From positions 248,001 to 312,000 of the forward strand of contig CAYREX010000001.1 in NCBI GenBank assembly GCA_964423505.1: a DNA stretch of 64,000 nucleotides, read 5' to 3'. Position numbers and translations under genes: made by a program. Origin of the DNA: CAYREX01 sp964423505. GTDB lineage: Bacteria; Fermentibacterota; Fermentibacteria; Fermentibacterales; JCC-6. Below are positions 45,048 through 53,183 of this stretch, one piece after another (the first letter of the stretch is position 1; each line of letters starts with the position of its first letter). The notes beneath the pieces are model-generated. The model worked only from the letters and a program-made list of their open reading frames with translations, made no database searches and was not told where the DNA came from.

Positions 45048-46452
45048 CGCCGTCCTCCATGGGCCTCGGGGGAAGCCTGAGCAGCATCAGGGAGGCGGAG
45101 GGTACGCTCATCGTCCGCCCCCGGAGCGAGTCGGTCACGAAGGTCACCGAGTCGGGATCGAAGACCACCGTCTCCATCCGGAGGGGCTCTCCCAGGGGCA
45201 CCCAGGAGACGTCCAGCTCCATCGTCACCGGGTACTTCAGGAGGCTCGCCAGGAGGAGGACCGCCCCGCCGGTGGAGTCGCACCCGGCCACGGCCCGGAG
45301 GTCCTGCATGTCCAGCGGATAGCTCTCGGTGGAGGAGATGGTCGTGTGCAGGACCATCCTGTGGTCGGCGGTCTCCGACCAGAGACCGAACGCCTCCGCG
45401 GCCGGTCTCATGGTGCCGTCCTGCCTGAGCAGGGAGAGCGGCTCCGTGAAGCCGGCCTCCGGTACGGTCGTAGCGCGGTAGAAGAAGGCCCTCTCCACGG
45501 GAGCGCCCTGCAGCGTTATCCAGCAGGCGGTCAGCAGGGCGGCCTCCTCGCCGGTCTCCAGGGTGGAGAGGCTGCCCCCCTCCCACTGCAGGTTCTCCGG
45601 TCCCCACTCGGTCAGGTGCAGCTCGGTGTCGGTGAGACCGGCGTCGTCGAGGTAGCCCCGCATGAGGGCCGCCTTCCTCAGGTACTCTGCGGGGTCCGTT
45701 GAGCCTACGTGGAAGGAGACGAAGTCCGGCGTCACCTCCTCCTCCACGAGTACCTCGAGGAAGACCTTCACCGGCACGTCGGTGGACTCCTCCTCCTTGA
45801 ACAGGAAGCCGGGACCCCCCACCTGTACGCCGGGGCAGGCGTGTGAGACCGCCCGTACTGCGTCGGTGAAGAGCTCGGCGGCCTGCCTTGTATCGCCGTG
45901 CCAGAATGAAGGGGAGTTGGGCTCGTTCATTATCTCGACGTATCTGGCCGCTCCCTCCCCCCAGATGTCGGGCGAGGTGTAGCGGGAGGCGACGTATACA
46001 ACCGACCTCGACCAGCTCTCCCTCTCCCGCACGATCCGCCTCGGCCTCGGGTATCCCTCCAGCACCATCCTGCTGTCGCATATCCTGAGGTAGGGGGAGA
46101 GCCCGGCGTCCAGGATGGCCTGGAAGACCGAGTCGCTCGCCCGGAAGTCGTAGGAGGAGGGGTCCTCCGGGTCGGCGGTCTCGTCGGGGAACATCGTGCT
46201 CATGTCGAGGGGGCCGAAGTAGTCGTGAGTGCGGACGGAGCGGACGCCCATCTCCCGGAGGGTGTCCCCCACGGCCGCGGCGTCCTGGCCCTCCAGGGTC
46301 GGGTCGGGCCCGGCGTTCACGCCCAGCAGGGGCTTGAGGACGTTACCGCTGGGCTCCCCCACGGAGAGCACGTAGTCGGGGAGCTGCTCCGGCAGCTCTC
46401 CGGGCGCCCTCTCGCAGGAGAGCGCCGGGAGGAAGGTCAGGAGGGCCACCAC
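45025..46452 (-). CDS. GH39-like glycoside hydrolase, lipoprotein, copy B
   Basis: This is a paralogue of the next gene, at least 475 aa, with inferred acid/base Glu in IMNEPNSPSFW and nucleophile in LHLTEWGPEN. The GTG at 46452 falls inside the hydrophobic part of a lipoprotein signal. Upstream codons stay open and add RGRRLRPGTRAAFV, restoring a proper n-region. The only strong GGAGG there precedes an ATC (46509), so the start is probably a non-standard codon. The gene lies just after the outer-membrane protein gene and before copy A, forming an operon. Confidence 0.78.
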   Translation of the reverse strand: MVALLTFLPALSCERAPGELPEQLPDYVLSVGEPSGNVLKPLLGVNAGPDPTLEGQDAAAVGDTLREMGVRSVRTHDYFGPLDMSTMFPDETADPEDPSSYDFRASDSVFQAILDAGLSPYLRICDSRMVLEGYPRPRRIVRERESWSRSVVYVASRYTSPDIWGEGAARYVEIMNEPNSPSFWHGDTRQAAELFTDAVRAVSHACPGVQVGGPGFLFKEEESTDVPVKVFLEVLVEEEVTPDFVSFHVGSTDPAEYLRKAALMRGYLDDAGLTDTELHLTEWGPENLQWEGGSLSTLETGEEAALLTACWITLQGAPVERAFFYRATTVPEAGFTEPLSLLRQDGTMRPAAEAFGLWSETADHRMVLHTTISSTESYPLDMQDLRAVAGCDSTGGAVLLLASLLKYPVTMELDVSWVPLGEPLRMETVVFDPDSVTFVTDSLRGRTMSVPSASLMLLRLPPRPMEDGGADATND

Positions 46453-46527
46453 AAAGGCTGCGCGGGTGCCGGGGCGAAGCCGCCGGCCCCTCCAGTATAC
46501 GTCCCGGATGTCCGCCTCCCTCCGCCC

Positions 46528-47847
46528 CTACCTTATGGTTACCTCGGCGCCGAGGCCGAAGTACCATACCCGCTTGTCGAACGTACAGGCCTCGTACGGA
46601 CCGGAGCCCTCGCCCTGGAGGTAGATGTTCCTGCCGCCGGCAAGGGTCACCGCCAGGTCCGGGCTCACCGAGTACCTGAACCCGCCGCCGATGCAGTGGC
46701 AGTCCAGGTTGTACTCGAAGTCGTCGAAGGTGTCCCTGCTGCCGCCCAGGTCGGAGTAGACGTAGCCGAGCCCGCCGAGCAGGTCCGGGGTGATGCCTAT
46801 GTCGGCGCCCACGCCCAGGTCCCAGCCGTTCTCGTAGTCGTCGCGTATGCCGTCGTCCTCTCCCTGGTCGGCCGCGTCCACGAAGTAGTAGTTCCACATG
46901 GTCCCCAACCTGAGGCCGTCGGAGACGCGGTAGGAGACGCCGCCGGAGAGCATGGCCGGGAGGTCCCTCCTCTGCTGGTAGCCGTCGGTGAAGGTGGAGT
47001 CCGGGAGGCCGTAGGGTGCCCAGCTGTTCTCGTCGACGCTCGTCTCGAACTCCAGCGCGGTAGCGGTCTCGTAGCGGAGGGCGATGTTGAGGCACTCGGT
47101 GGGCTTCGCGTTCAGGCTGATTATCCCGGCGAAGCCGGAGGCGGTCTTCTCGCAGTCCAGGAGCCTCTCAGAGGTGTCTATCGGCACCGGTCCGGCGGCG
47201 GTCATCCGGAGGATGGTGAACGTCCCGGCTCCCTCGTAGCTCCTTCTCGCAGTCACGTACCTTCCGGCCAGCCCCGCGGAGAGGCACTCCGTCAGCAGGT
47301 AGGAGGCGCCGAGGGTCCCGGCCAGGTACTGCGAGGAGGCCTCGATCCAGCCTTCGTCCATCAGGGCGAAGACGGTAGTGTCCTGCCTGAGCGCCTGCTG
47401 GAGGCCTGTCTCCACGAGCGGCATGGAGTAGATGCCGTCGGGGTAGTCCAGCGAGCCTCCTCCCGCCGGTACGGTGAAGGCGCCGAAGAGGGCCAGGTCT
47501 CCCGTCCTGTAGACGGCGTAGAGGTCGGGGAAGAAGAGGGTGGGCTCGGTTGACTCGTAGGTGACGGCTGCGTCCTCCGCCGGGGTCTCCCAGTAGGGAT
47601 CCTCCACGGTTATCTCGTAGTCCTTCAGGAAGAACTCGTTGCCGAAGCTCAGGTGCAGGCCATCGCCCATGTGCACCAGCCCGGCCGGGTTGTAGCTGAC
47701 CAGGTCCGCGCCATCGGTGGCCGAGTTCCTGGTGAAGTTCCTGAAGTAGGATACGCTCCTGTTGGTCAGGTAGTCTATGTTGCCGGCGGACGCCACCGAG
47801 GCGGCTATCATGACGGCAGCGAAGAATAGAGAGCTCGCCCTTCCCAT
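46528..47847 (-). CDS. OmpP1/FadL/PorV-like outer-membrane beta-barrel
   Basis: This is a 439-aa protein with a signal peptide (ending SVASAG). A TDGADLVSYNPAGLVHMGDGLHLSF segment follows, the classic FadL/PorV opening where an NPAGL motif precedes the first strand. About 14 alternating beta strands end with an aromatic-rich VWYFGLGAEVTIR. Such proteins import hydrophobic compounds or, in the PorV branch, shuttle type IX cargo. Given the sorting domains elsewhere in the window, either role is possible. It is transcribed with the two GH39-like genes. Confidence 0.85.
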   Translation of the reverse strand: MGRASSLFFAAVMIAASVASAGNIDYLTNRSVSYFRNFTRNSATDGADLVSYNPAGLVHMGDGLHLSFGNEFFLKDYEITVEDPYWETPAEDAAVTYESTEPTLFFPDLYAVYRTGDLALFGAFTVPAGGGSLDYPDGIYSMPLVETGLQQALRQDTTVFALMDEGWIEASSQYLAGTLGASYLLTECLSAGLAGRYVTARRSYEGAGTFTILRMTAAGPVPIDTSERLLDCEKTASGFAGIISLNAKPTECLNIALRYETATALEFETSVDENSWAPYGLPDSTFTDGYQQRRDLPAMLSGGVSYRVSDGLRLGTMWNYYFVDAADQGEDDGIRDDYENGWDLGVGADIGITPDLLGGLGYVYSDLGGSRDTFDDFEYNLDCHCIGGGFRYSVSPDLAVTLAGGRNIYLQGEGSGPYEACTFDKRVWYFGLGAEVTIR

Positions 47848-47980
47848 CTGTTCCCCCCTGTTACTCTGATCCGATACCGGAAGCCCGCGGCTTCCCGCCG
47901 CAGGGCGCAACTCCGTACTATCTCGACGGTGGCGCAGCACGTCCACCTCGATGGGGAGGGCAATGGCATCGGGAGGGGCC

Positions 47981-48057
47981 TGGCGGTCCGGACGAGACTC
48001 GAACTCGCAACTTCCGGCGTGACAGGCCGGTGCTCTATCCAATTGAACTACCGGACC
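47981..48057 (-). tRNA. tRNA-Asp (GTC)
   Basis: The minus strand folds into a complete cloverleaf: acceptor GGTCCGG paired with CCGGACC, anticodon stem CCGGC/GCCGG with loop CTGTCAC (anticodon GTC), T arm with TTCGAGT, discriminator G and encoded CCA. The encoded CCA is included in the span. Confidence 0.96.
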
Positions 48058-48075
48058 GCGCAGGATCGGGATGGG

Positions 48076-48103
48076 AATATTCGAGATGGCGTCCGGTTGT
48101 CAA
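48076..48103 (-). promoter_or_regulatory. Promoter of tRNA-Asp
   Basis: A consensus TTGACA (48103-48098) is followed 16 bases later by AATATT (48081-48076), ending 18 bases before the tRNA 5' end. Confidence 0.55.
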
Positions 48104-48116
48104 GGCGCGGAGGTCA

Positions 48117-48144
48117 TTGTCCGGGAACCATCCCGGACTATATT
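48117..48144 (+). promoter_or_regulatory. Promoter with palindromic spacer
   Basis: TTGTCC (48117-48122) and TATATT (48139-48144) are 16 bases apart. The spacer region contains a perfect 6-bp inverted repeat CCGGGA-ACCA-TCCCGG (48121-48136), an apt place for a repressor. It serves the gene starting at 48186. Confidence 0.5.
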
Positions 48145-48185
48145 CCCTTCTGCATGATGGACATTCCATACGAGAGGAGTAGTGA

Positions 48186-48803
48186 ATGAGGCTCTCCGCG
48201 CTGCTCGCCGCCCTGGCAGCGACGATGTGCCTGGCGGCCACGATAGAGATAGGCTCGGCCTCGGTACCTTCGAATACGCCCTACTGCGGCGATTGAGCGC
48301 TCTCCATGCGCTACCAGGTGGTAGTGCTGGCGAGCGAGATGGGCGACGCCATGGAGATAGAGAGCTTCTCCTGGAAGCGCTCCGTCGGCGGTGAGCCCTT
48401 CGGTACCTTCGAGGACTTCAGCGTCTACGTCGGTCTCTGCGACTCGGACGAGCTGACCACCAACTACGATGGCAACTACATGAGCGGCACCAGGACACTC
48501 GTGTTCGAGGGGGGAGCCGGCTTCGAGATAGGCACCCCCAGCCCCAACGACTGGTTCGACCTCACACTGGACACCCCCTACTGGTACAACGGCTCCGACA
48601 ACCTCCTCATAGAGCTGGAGTGGTCCTCCGGCTCCGGCTCCCTCTACACCTGGCACTGGAACAGCGGCAGCCAGAGGTCGGTCATCGGGGCGTACGGCCA
48701 GTCCACCGGCGACTACACCGAGTCTCTCGTACCCAACCTCCGGCTCAACGGCGACCTCGCCCTCGACCAGTCGACCTGGGCCGGCGTTAAGGCCGCCTTC
48801 TAG
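48186..48803 (+). CDS. Secreted protein with in-frame UGA; candidate selenoprotein or nonsense allele
   Basis: From ATG 48186 (AGAGGAG 6 bases upstream) a signal peptide MRLSALLAALAATMCLAA is followed by PSNTPYCGD, then TGA at 48294-48296. The same frame continues with ALSMRYQVVVLASEMG for 168 more residues to TAG 48803. The continuing part matches a secreted beta-sandwich family with a P-Y/F...Q-x-hY-xASE-hG opening and DxTLDTPYWYNGSDNLLIELEW. UGA as Sec would create a CGDU redox motif, and a SECIS-like hairpin follows at 48308. A TGG-to-TGA mutation is the plain alternative, since Trp would fit there. Confidence 0.65.
48308..48327 (+). other. SECIS-like hairpin downstream of the in-frame UGA
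   Basis: An 8-bp stem (one G-U pair) with loop AGGU starts 11 bases after the UGA. The apical loop lies about 19-20 bases from the UGA, within the range used by bacterial SECIS elements. The AGGU loop resembles that of E. coli fdhF. It could also be chance within coding sequence. Confidence 0.4.
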
Positions 48804-48830
48804 GCGGGCACCGGCCGGAAGGCCTTCCGG

Positions 48831-48854
48831 GGCCGCCCCTTGCCCGGGGCGGCC
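48831..48854 (+). terminator. Hairpin terminator
   Basis: A 9-bp perfect stem GGCCGCCCC/GGGGCGGCC with a 6-base loop lies 27 bases after the stop at 48803, followed by a pyrimidine-rich run. A GGAAGGCCTTCC palindrome precedes it. Confidence 0.6.
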
Positions 48855-48921
48855 TCATCGCTTCTATTCCCCACTCGAGCGATAGCCATCCCGGAGGTCC
48901 CATGCCCTGGAGCGACTGGAC

Positions 48922-50364
48922 GTGAGAGCCGCCGCGCCCGTTCTGCTTCTCTGCTCTGCCCTTGCGCTGGCCGTATGCCCGCTGCAGCTACCCCCCTCGG
49001 AGGCCTGCCTGGTCACCAGCCCCTCCTGCGCCCTCTTCTCCGATGCCGACGAGGACGAGCTCTGCGACAATCCGGCCCCGTGGATCGAGGAGGACGAGGA
49101 GGAGCCCGAGGTCGCCGAGGAGCCGGCGGAGGACGCTCCGGAGGGAGAGGGGGAGTCCGAAGAGCCCCCGGAGGATGACCGGGACGATTCGACCACCGGG
49201 CCGGGAGAGGGGGAGGGCGAGTCGCCGCCGACAGCCGGGCCGGAGGAGGAGGAACTGCCGCCCTCGACGCCCGCGGACACGGCGGAGACAGCCGCCGGGG
49301 ACACCGCAGCCGCGGCCGGCGATGACCTGCAGGCTCCCCCTCCGGCGACCTTCCCATGCCCCCTCCAGCTGCCCCCGGAGGAGGCCTGTCCGGAGGAGGC
49401 CCCGAGGTGCGCCCTCTACAGCGACCCGGGCGGCGACGGCTACTGCGACAACCCGCTGGTGGAAGAGGAGGCCGGGCGGGACACCGCTTCGGCGCCTGAG
49501 GCTCCGGCGCAGCCCCCGCTCATGGAGCCGGAGTCCGAGGGCTGTCCACTGGGGCTGCCGCCGGCGGCGGCCTGTCCCACAGTGGAGGACAGGCTCTGCC
49601 CCCACTACATGGGGCGGGGCGGCTGCGGGAACCCGGGCGGCCTGGGCAGGACGAGGGTGCTGGTGGTCTTCATCGGCACGCTGGTGCTGCTGACGGTCTC
49701 CACCTACCTCAGGAGGAAGCTGAGGGGCAGGAGGAAGAGCGAGCGCCGCAGGCGGACAATAGCCCATGTCATCGTGCACCTCGTCTCGCTGGGTGTCCTC
49801 GGTTTCGCGGTCCAGGGCTGCTACTGCCAGCTCGGCATGGCGCAGTACGTGCTGCTGCCCGGCGGCCTCGCCTTCATGGGCGGCTTCGCGGTGGCCGCCG
49901 TCCTGCTCCCGATGGTATGGGCGCTCTTCTTCGGCAGGGTCTTCTGCGGCTGGGTCTGCCCTTTCGGAGCCCTGCAGGGCCTCCTGGGCAGGCTGGGCCT
50001 GCCGAGGCTGCCGTCTCCCGGCCCCCGCCTGCACAACTATCTGGTGACCCAGAAATACGTGCTCGTGGTCCTCTTCTACGCCGCGGTGATAATGGCCGGT
50101 GCCGGCCTGCTGGGCCGGTTGGTTCCCGGATCTCTCTTCTGCCTCGTCGACCCCTTCCATACCGTCTTCTCGTTCTTCGCCATCGGCTCCCTGGTAGCCG
50201 GGGTCGCCCTGATGGCGGCCTGCGTCCTCCTGCCCCGCTTCTTCTGCCGGTATCTCTGCTTCTACGGAGCCATACTGGCGCCGCTTGGCAAGGCCTGCCT
50301 GTTCGGACTCCTGAGTCGCAGGGGAGAGGACCGTGCGTGCGACTCGAGCTTCAGGGACGACTGA
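48922..50364 (+). CDS. NapH/NosR-like Fe-S membrane protein with three exported Cys-rich repeats
   Basis: This 480-aa protein has a signal-anchor, then a Glu/Pro-rich extracytoplasmic part. Three copies of a C-P-h-x-LPP-xx-AC-x(n)-C-x(n)-C-x-NP module lie there (about residues 19-50, 143-176 and 206-236). The C-terminal 240 residues have five membrane helices with FCGWVCPFGALQGLLG and a second cysteine set FFCRYLCFYGAILAP, the NapH/NosR polyferredoxin-membrane pattern, though both cluster motifs look shorter than full [4Fe-4S] sets. It probably moves electrons between membrane quinol and periplasmic acceptors. The start is GTG 48922. Confidence 0.75.
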   Translation: MRAAAPVLLLCSALALAVCPLQLPPSEACLVTSPSCALFSDADEDELCDNPAPWIEEDEEEPEVAEEPAEDAPEGEGESEEPPEDDRDDSTTGPGEGEGESPPTAGPEEEELPPSTPADTAETAAGDTAAAAGDDLQAPPPATFPCPLQLPPEEACPEEAPRCALYSDPGGDGYCDNPLVEEEAGRDTASAPEAPAQPPLMEPESEGCPLGLPPAAACPTVEDRLCPHYMGRGGCGNPGGLGRTRVLVVFIGTLVLLTVSTYLRRKLRGRRKSERRRRTIAHVIVHLVSLGVLGFAVQGCYCQLGMAQYVLLPGGLAFMGGFAVAAVLLPMVWALFFGRVFCGWVCPFGALQGLLGRLGLPRLPSPGPRLHNYLVTQKYVLVVLFYAAVIMAGAGLLGRLVPGSLFCLVDPFHTVFSFFAIGSLVAGVALMAACVLLPRFFCRYLCFYGAILAPLGKACLFGLLSRRGEDRACDSSFRDD

Positions 50365-50478
50365 CCCGGCCTTGACCGGCACCCACCGGGTGCATCAGTA
50401 ATCCAGAAATGCGTACGGCAGGTCACCGGACGGCCCGTCGGGGCCGGCGTGCTCACGTCGTGACAGAGGGGGGACACA

Positions 50479-52197
50479 GTGGCGGGGATAAGGGAGACCT
50501 GGGACAGCAGGACCGCTTTCATACTCGCGGCCATCGGATCGGCCATCGGGCTGGGCAACATCTGGCGCTTCCCCTACGTGGTCTACGAGAACGGCGGAGG
50601 TGCCTTCCTCATAGCGTACTTCGCCTGCCTCTTCCTGGCGGGCATACCCCTTCTGATGCTGGAGTTCAGCATAGGCCACAGGTACCAGCGGGCCGCGCCC
50701 GGCGCCTTCAACAGGATAAGCCCCAGGCTGCAGTGGTTCGGATGGTTCGCCGCCGGGGTCGGCTTCATCATCGTCACCTACTACGCCATAATCATGGCCT
50801 GGAGCATGAACTACGTCTGGGAGGCGGGCACCCTCGGCTGGGAGCAGGACCCGGAGACCTACGTATCGGAGGAATGCGCCATAACCACCGTCGACATGGG
50901 GGACATGGAGGTCATGGCCACGGTACCCGACTCCCTCGTCGGGAGGACCTTCACCTGCCCGGTCTCGGGAGAGACGCAGTGCGTCGTATGCGAGGGCGAC
51001 GACCCGGAAGGCATAGGCACGCTCCTGGTCTCCTACGGCGGGAACCTGTACGGGTTCGCCTCGCTGGACGACGCCAATACCTTCATGGGCTCTCCCGGCG
51101 GCTTCTTCTTCAACGACTTCCTCGGGATGACAACCGAGCCGGGAGACGTGGGCGGCTTCAGGTGGCCGCTCTTCATCGGCTTCACCCTCTCCTGGATAGC
51201 CATCGTGGCAGCCGTCTGGAAGGGCACCAAGACGGTGAGCAAGGTGGTCTACTTCACCGTGTTCATACCCTGGGGCCTGCTGGTCCTCTTCATCATCAGG
51301 GGCGTAACCCTGCCGGGTGCGGGGGCCGGACTCAGCTTCTACCTGACCCCGGTCTGGTCGAAGCTGGGCGACCCGGGGATATGGCTGGCGGCAATCAGCC
51401 AGGTCTTCTTCAGCCTGAGCGTCGGCTTCGCCATCATGATAGCCTACGGCAGCTTCCTGCCGAAGAAGACGAACATCGCCGCCAACGCCATCATCATAGG
51501 CATCGCCGACGCCATGACAGCCTTCATGGCCGGCTTCGCCGTCTTCTCGGCACTCGGCTACCATGCCACGGACCTGGGCATCCCGGTCTCCAGCGTGGTC
51601 TCCTCCGGACCCGGTCTCGCCTTCGTCGCCTACCCGCACATCATCTCCACGCTGCCGCTGGCGAGGGTCTTCGGGGTCCTCTTCTTCCTCATGCTGCTGA
51701 CACTGGCGGTCGACTCCGCCTTCAGCCTCCTGGAGGCGGTGACCGCCTCGGTGAAGGACAAGTGGAACACCTCGCACAGGAAGGCGAACCTGCTGGTCGG
51801 AGGGCTGGCCTTCCTGCTGGGCCTGCCGATGCTGACCGGCATGGGCATCCACATACTAGACATAGCCGACCACTTCATGAACAGCTTCGGCCTGACCCTG
51901 GTCGTGCTCGGCGAGGTGCTCATCATCGGCTGGGGCATGGGCGCCGGTGAGATGCGCGACTACATCAACCGGAACTCCAGCATCAGGATAGGCGCCTGGT
52001 GGAACATCTGCATACGCTGGATAGTGCCCATGGGCATCATCTGGATGCTCTACTCCGCCATCACCGCGAGGGCGCAGACAGCCTACGGAAGCTTCGGCCT
52101 GCGCGGCCAGGAGTTCGCCTTCGGCTGGCTGCTCATCATACTGCTGCCGATAGTCGGTGACCTGCTGGCATCGGCCAGGGGCAGCGAGGAGAGCTAG
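50479..52197 (+). CDS. Neurotransmitter:sodium symporter family (SNF/LeuT) with YHS-like insert
   Basis: This is a 572-aa inner-membrane Na+-coupled transporter, probably for amino acids. Helix 1 has AAIGSAIGLGNIWRFPYVVYENGGGAF, the unwound substrate and sodium site, and helix 6 has FFSLSVGFAIMIAYGSF. Twelve hydrophobic segments are seen. Between helices 3 and 4 about 95 residues are inserted, with TFTCPVSGETQ...SYGGNLYGFASLDDANTFMGSP. This resembles a YHS domain. The start is GTG after a GGGGGG stretch. A strong bidirectional terminator follows. Confidence 0.92.
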   Translation: MAGIRETWDSRTAFILAAIGSAIGLGNIWRFPYVVYENGGGAFLIAYFACLFLAGIPLLMLEFSIGHRYQRAAPGAFNRISPRLQWFGWFAAGVGFIIVTYYAIIMAWSMNYVWEAGTLGWEQDPETYVSEECAITTVDMGDMEVMATVPDSLVGRTFTCPVSGETQCVVCEGDDPEGIGTLLVSYGGNLYGFASLDDANTFMGSPGGFFFNDFLGMTTEPGDVGGFRWPLFIGFTLSWIAIVAAVWKGTKTVSKVVYFTVFIPWGLLVLFIIRGVTLPGAGAGLSFYLTPVWSKLGDPGIWLAAISQVFFSLSVGFAIMIAYGSFLPKKTNIAANAIIIGIADAMTAFMAGFAVFSALGYHATDLGIPVSSVVSSGPGLAFVAYPHIISTLPLARVFGVLFFLMLLTLAVDSAFSLLEAVTASVKDKWNTSHRKANLLVGGLAFLLGLPMLTGMGIHILDIADHFMNSFGLTLVVLGEVLIIGWGMGAGEMRDYINRNSSIRIGAWWNICIRWIVPMGIIWMLYSAITARAQTAYGSFGLRGQEFAFGWLLIILLPIVGDLLASARGSEES

Positions 52198-52209
52198 GCC
52201 GGGCCGGGC

Positions 52210-52236
52210 GGCGGAGGGGGTCAGCCCCCCTCCGCC
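52210..52236. terminator. Bidirectional terminator
   Basis: An 11-bp perfect stem GGCGGAGGGGG with a 5-base loop lies just after the symporter stop and overlaps the last codons of the convergent ATP-grasp gene. Confidence 0.65.
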
Positions 52237-53135
52237 ATCCCCAGCCTTATCCTCACGTAGGAGAACATCTCCGAGGGAACGCTCATGCCGCAGCAGCTCT
52301 CCAGCCCCCGGAAGCCGGGGGAGGAGTTGACCTCGCAAATCCGGAAGTGATCCCCGGAGAAGAGCAGGTCAACGCCGGCTATGTCCAGGCCGAGTATCCG
52401 GGCGGACTCGCAGGCCAGCCACTCCATCTCCGGCGTCGGCTCTATGGCACGGACCGTTCCGCCGGCGGAGAAGTTGGCCTTGAACCCGCCGTCCGAAGCC
52501 CTCCGCTCCATGGCTGCCACCGGCCTTCCGCCGATCACGAACACCCGGACGTCCCTGCCGTAGCTGTCGCTGACGAACTCCTGCAGGATGATGTTGGCGG
52601 AGGGGTTGGTGGCCTCTATCAGCTGGGCCAGCTCCCGGAAGGCCGCCGCGTCCTGGGAGAGGAAGACACCCCGGCCGTAAGAGCCGTAGAGGGTCTTGAC
52701 CACCACGGGGAAGCCGATGCGCCTCTCGACCAGCTCCACGTTCACGGGGAAGCGGACCAGCATCGTGTTGGGGACGGGCAGGCCCTTCTCCGCCAGTATC
52801 TGCAGGGTGTAGAGCTTGTACTTGACCGTGTCTATGGAGGAGGAGGAGCTGAGGCAGGTGACCCCCAGCCTCTCCAGGTGCCTTATGACCGCCAGCGCGA
52901 AGTAGTTCGTCCCGGCTCCCATCCTGGGCAGGACGAAGTCCGGCAGGGCCACCTGGCTGTCCTCGAGGAGTATGCTCCGCCTGTCCTCCCGGGTCACCAC
53001 GAGGTCCACCAGGTCGGGCCTGACGACCGTCAGCTCGACCCCGCAGCCCTCCGCATCCTCCATCAGCCTGTGTATCTCGTAGTCGTCCGGAGTCAGCTCC
53101 GGGAGCGACCGCTTGAAGAGAACCCAGCCCCTCAA
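52221..53135 (-). CDS. RimK-like ATP-grasp ligase
   Basis: This is a 304-aa ATP-grasp enzyme that joins an amino acid (often glutamate) to a carboxylate. It shows KTLYGSYGRGVFL (phosphate loop), DVRVFVIGGRPVAAMERRA and the metal site GVDLLFSGDHFRICEVNSSPG. The best relatives are RimK and MptN/CofF-type glutamate ligases. The TTG start at 53135 has GGAGG 6 bases upstream. The gene is 48 bases after the NYN-cold-shock gene. The substrate could be a cofactor or the ribosome. Confidence 0.85.
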   Translation of the reverse strand: MRGWVLFKRSLPELTPDDYEIHRLMEDAEGCGVELTVVRPDLVDLVVTREDRRSILLEDSQVALPDFVLPRMGAGTNYFALAVIRHLERLGVTCLSSSSSIDTVKYKLYTLQILAEKGLPVPNTMLVRFPVNVELVERRIGFPVVVKTLYGSYGRGVFLSQDAAAFRELAQLIEATNPSANIILQEFVSDSYGRDVRVFVIGGRPVAAMERRASDGGFKANFSAGGTVRAIEPTPEMEWLACESARILGLDIAGVDLLFSGDHFRICEVNSSPGFRGLESCCGMSVPSEMFSYVRIRLGMAEGG

Positions 53136-53183
53136 TCGAATCCTCCCCGGGCCCGGCGGCCCGCTTCCCCGGCCAGCGCCGGG

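Noticed and set aside
48186..48803. UGA read as tryptophan genome-wide (genetic code 4 or 25)
   Set aside because: Many intact genes in the window end in TGA, often as ATGA overlaps, so UGA is a normal stop here.
48922..49700. Three related blocks considered as DNA repeats or recombination sites
   Set aside because: Similarity is at protein level with different codons, so they are protein modules and not DNA repeats.
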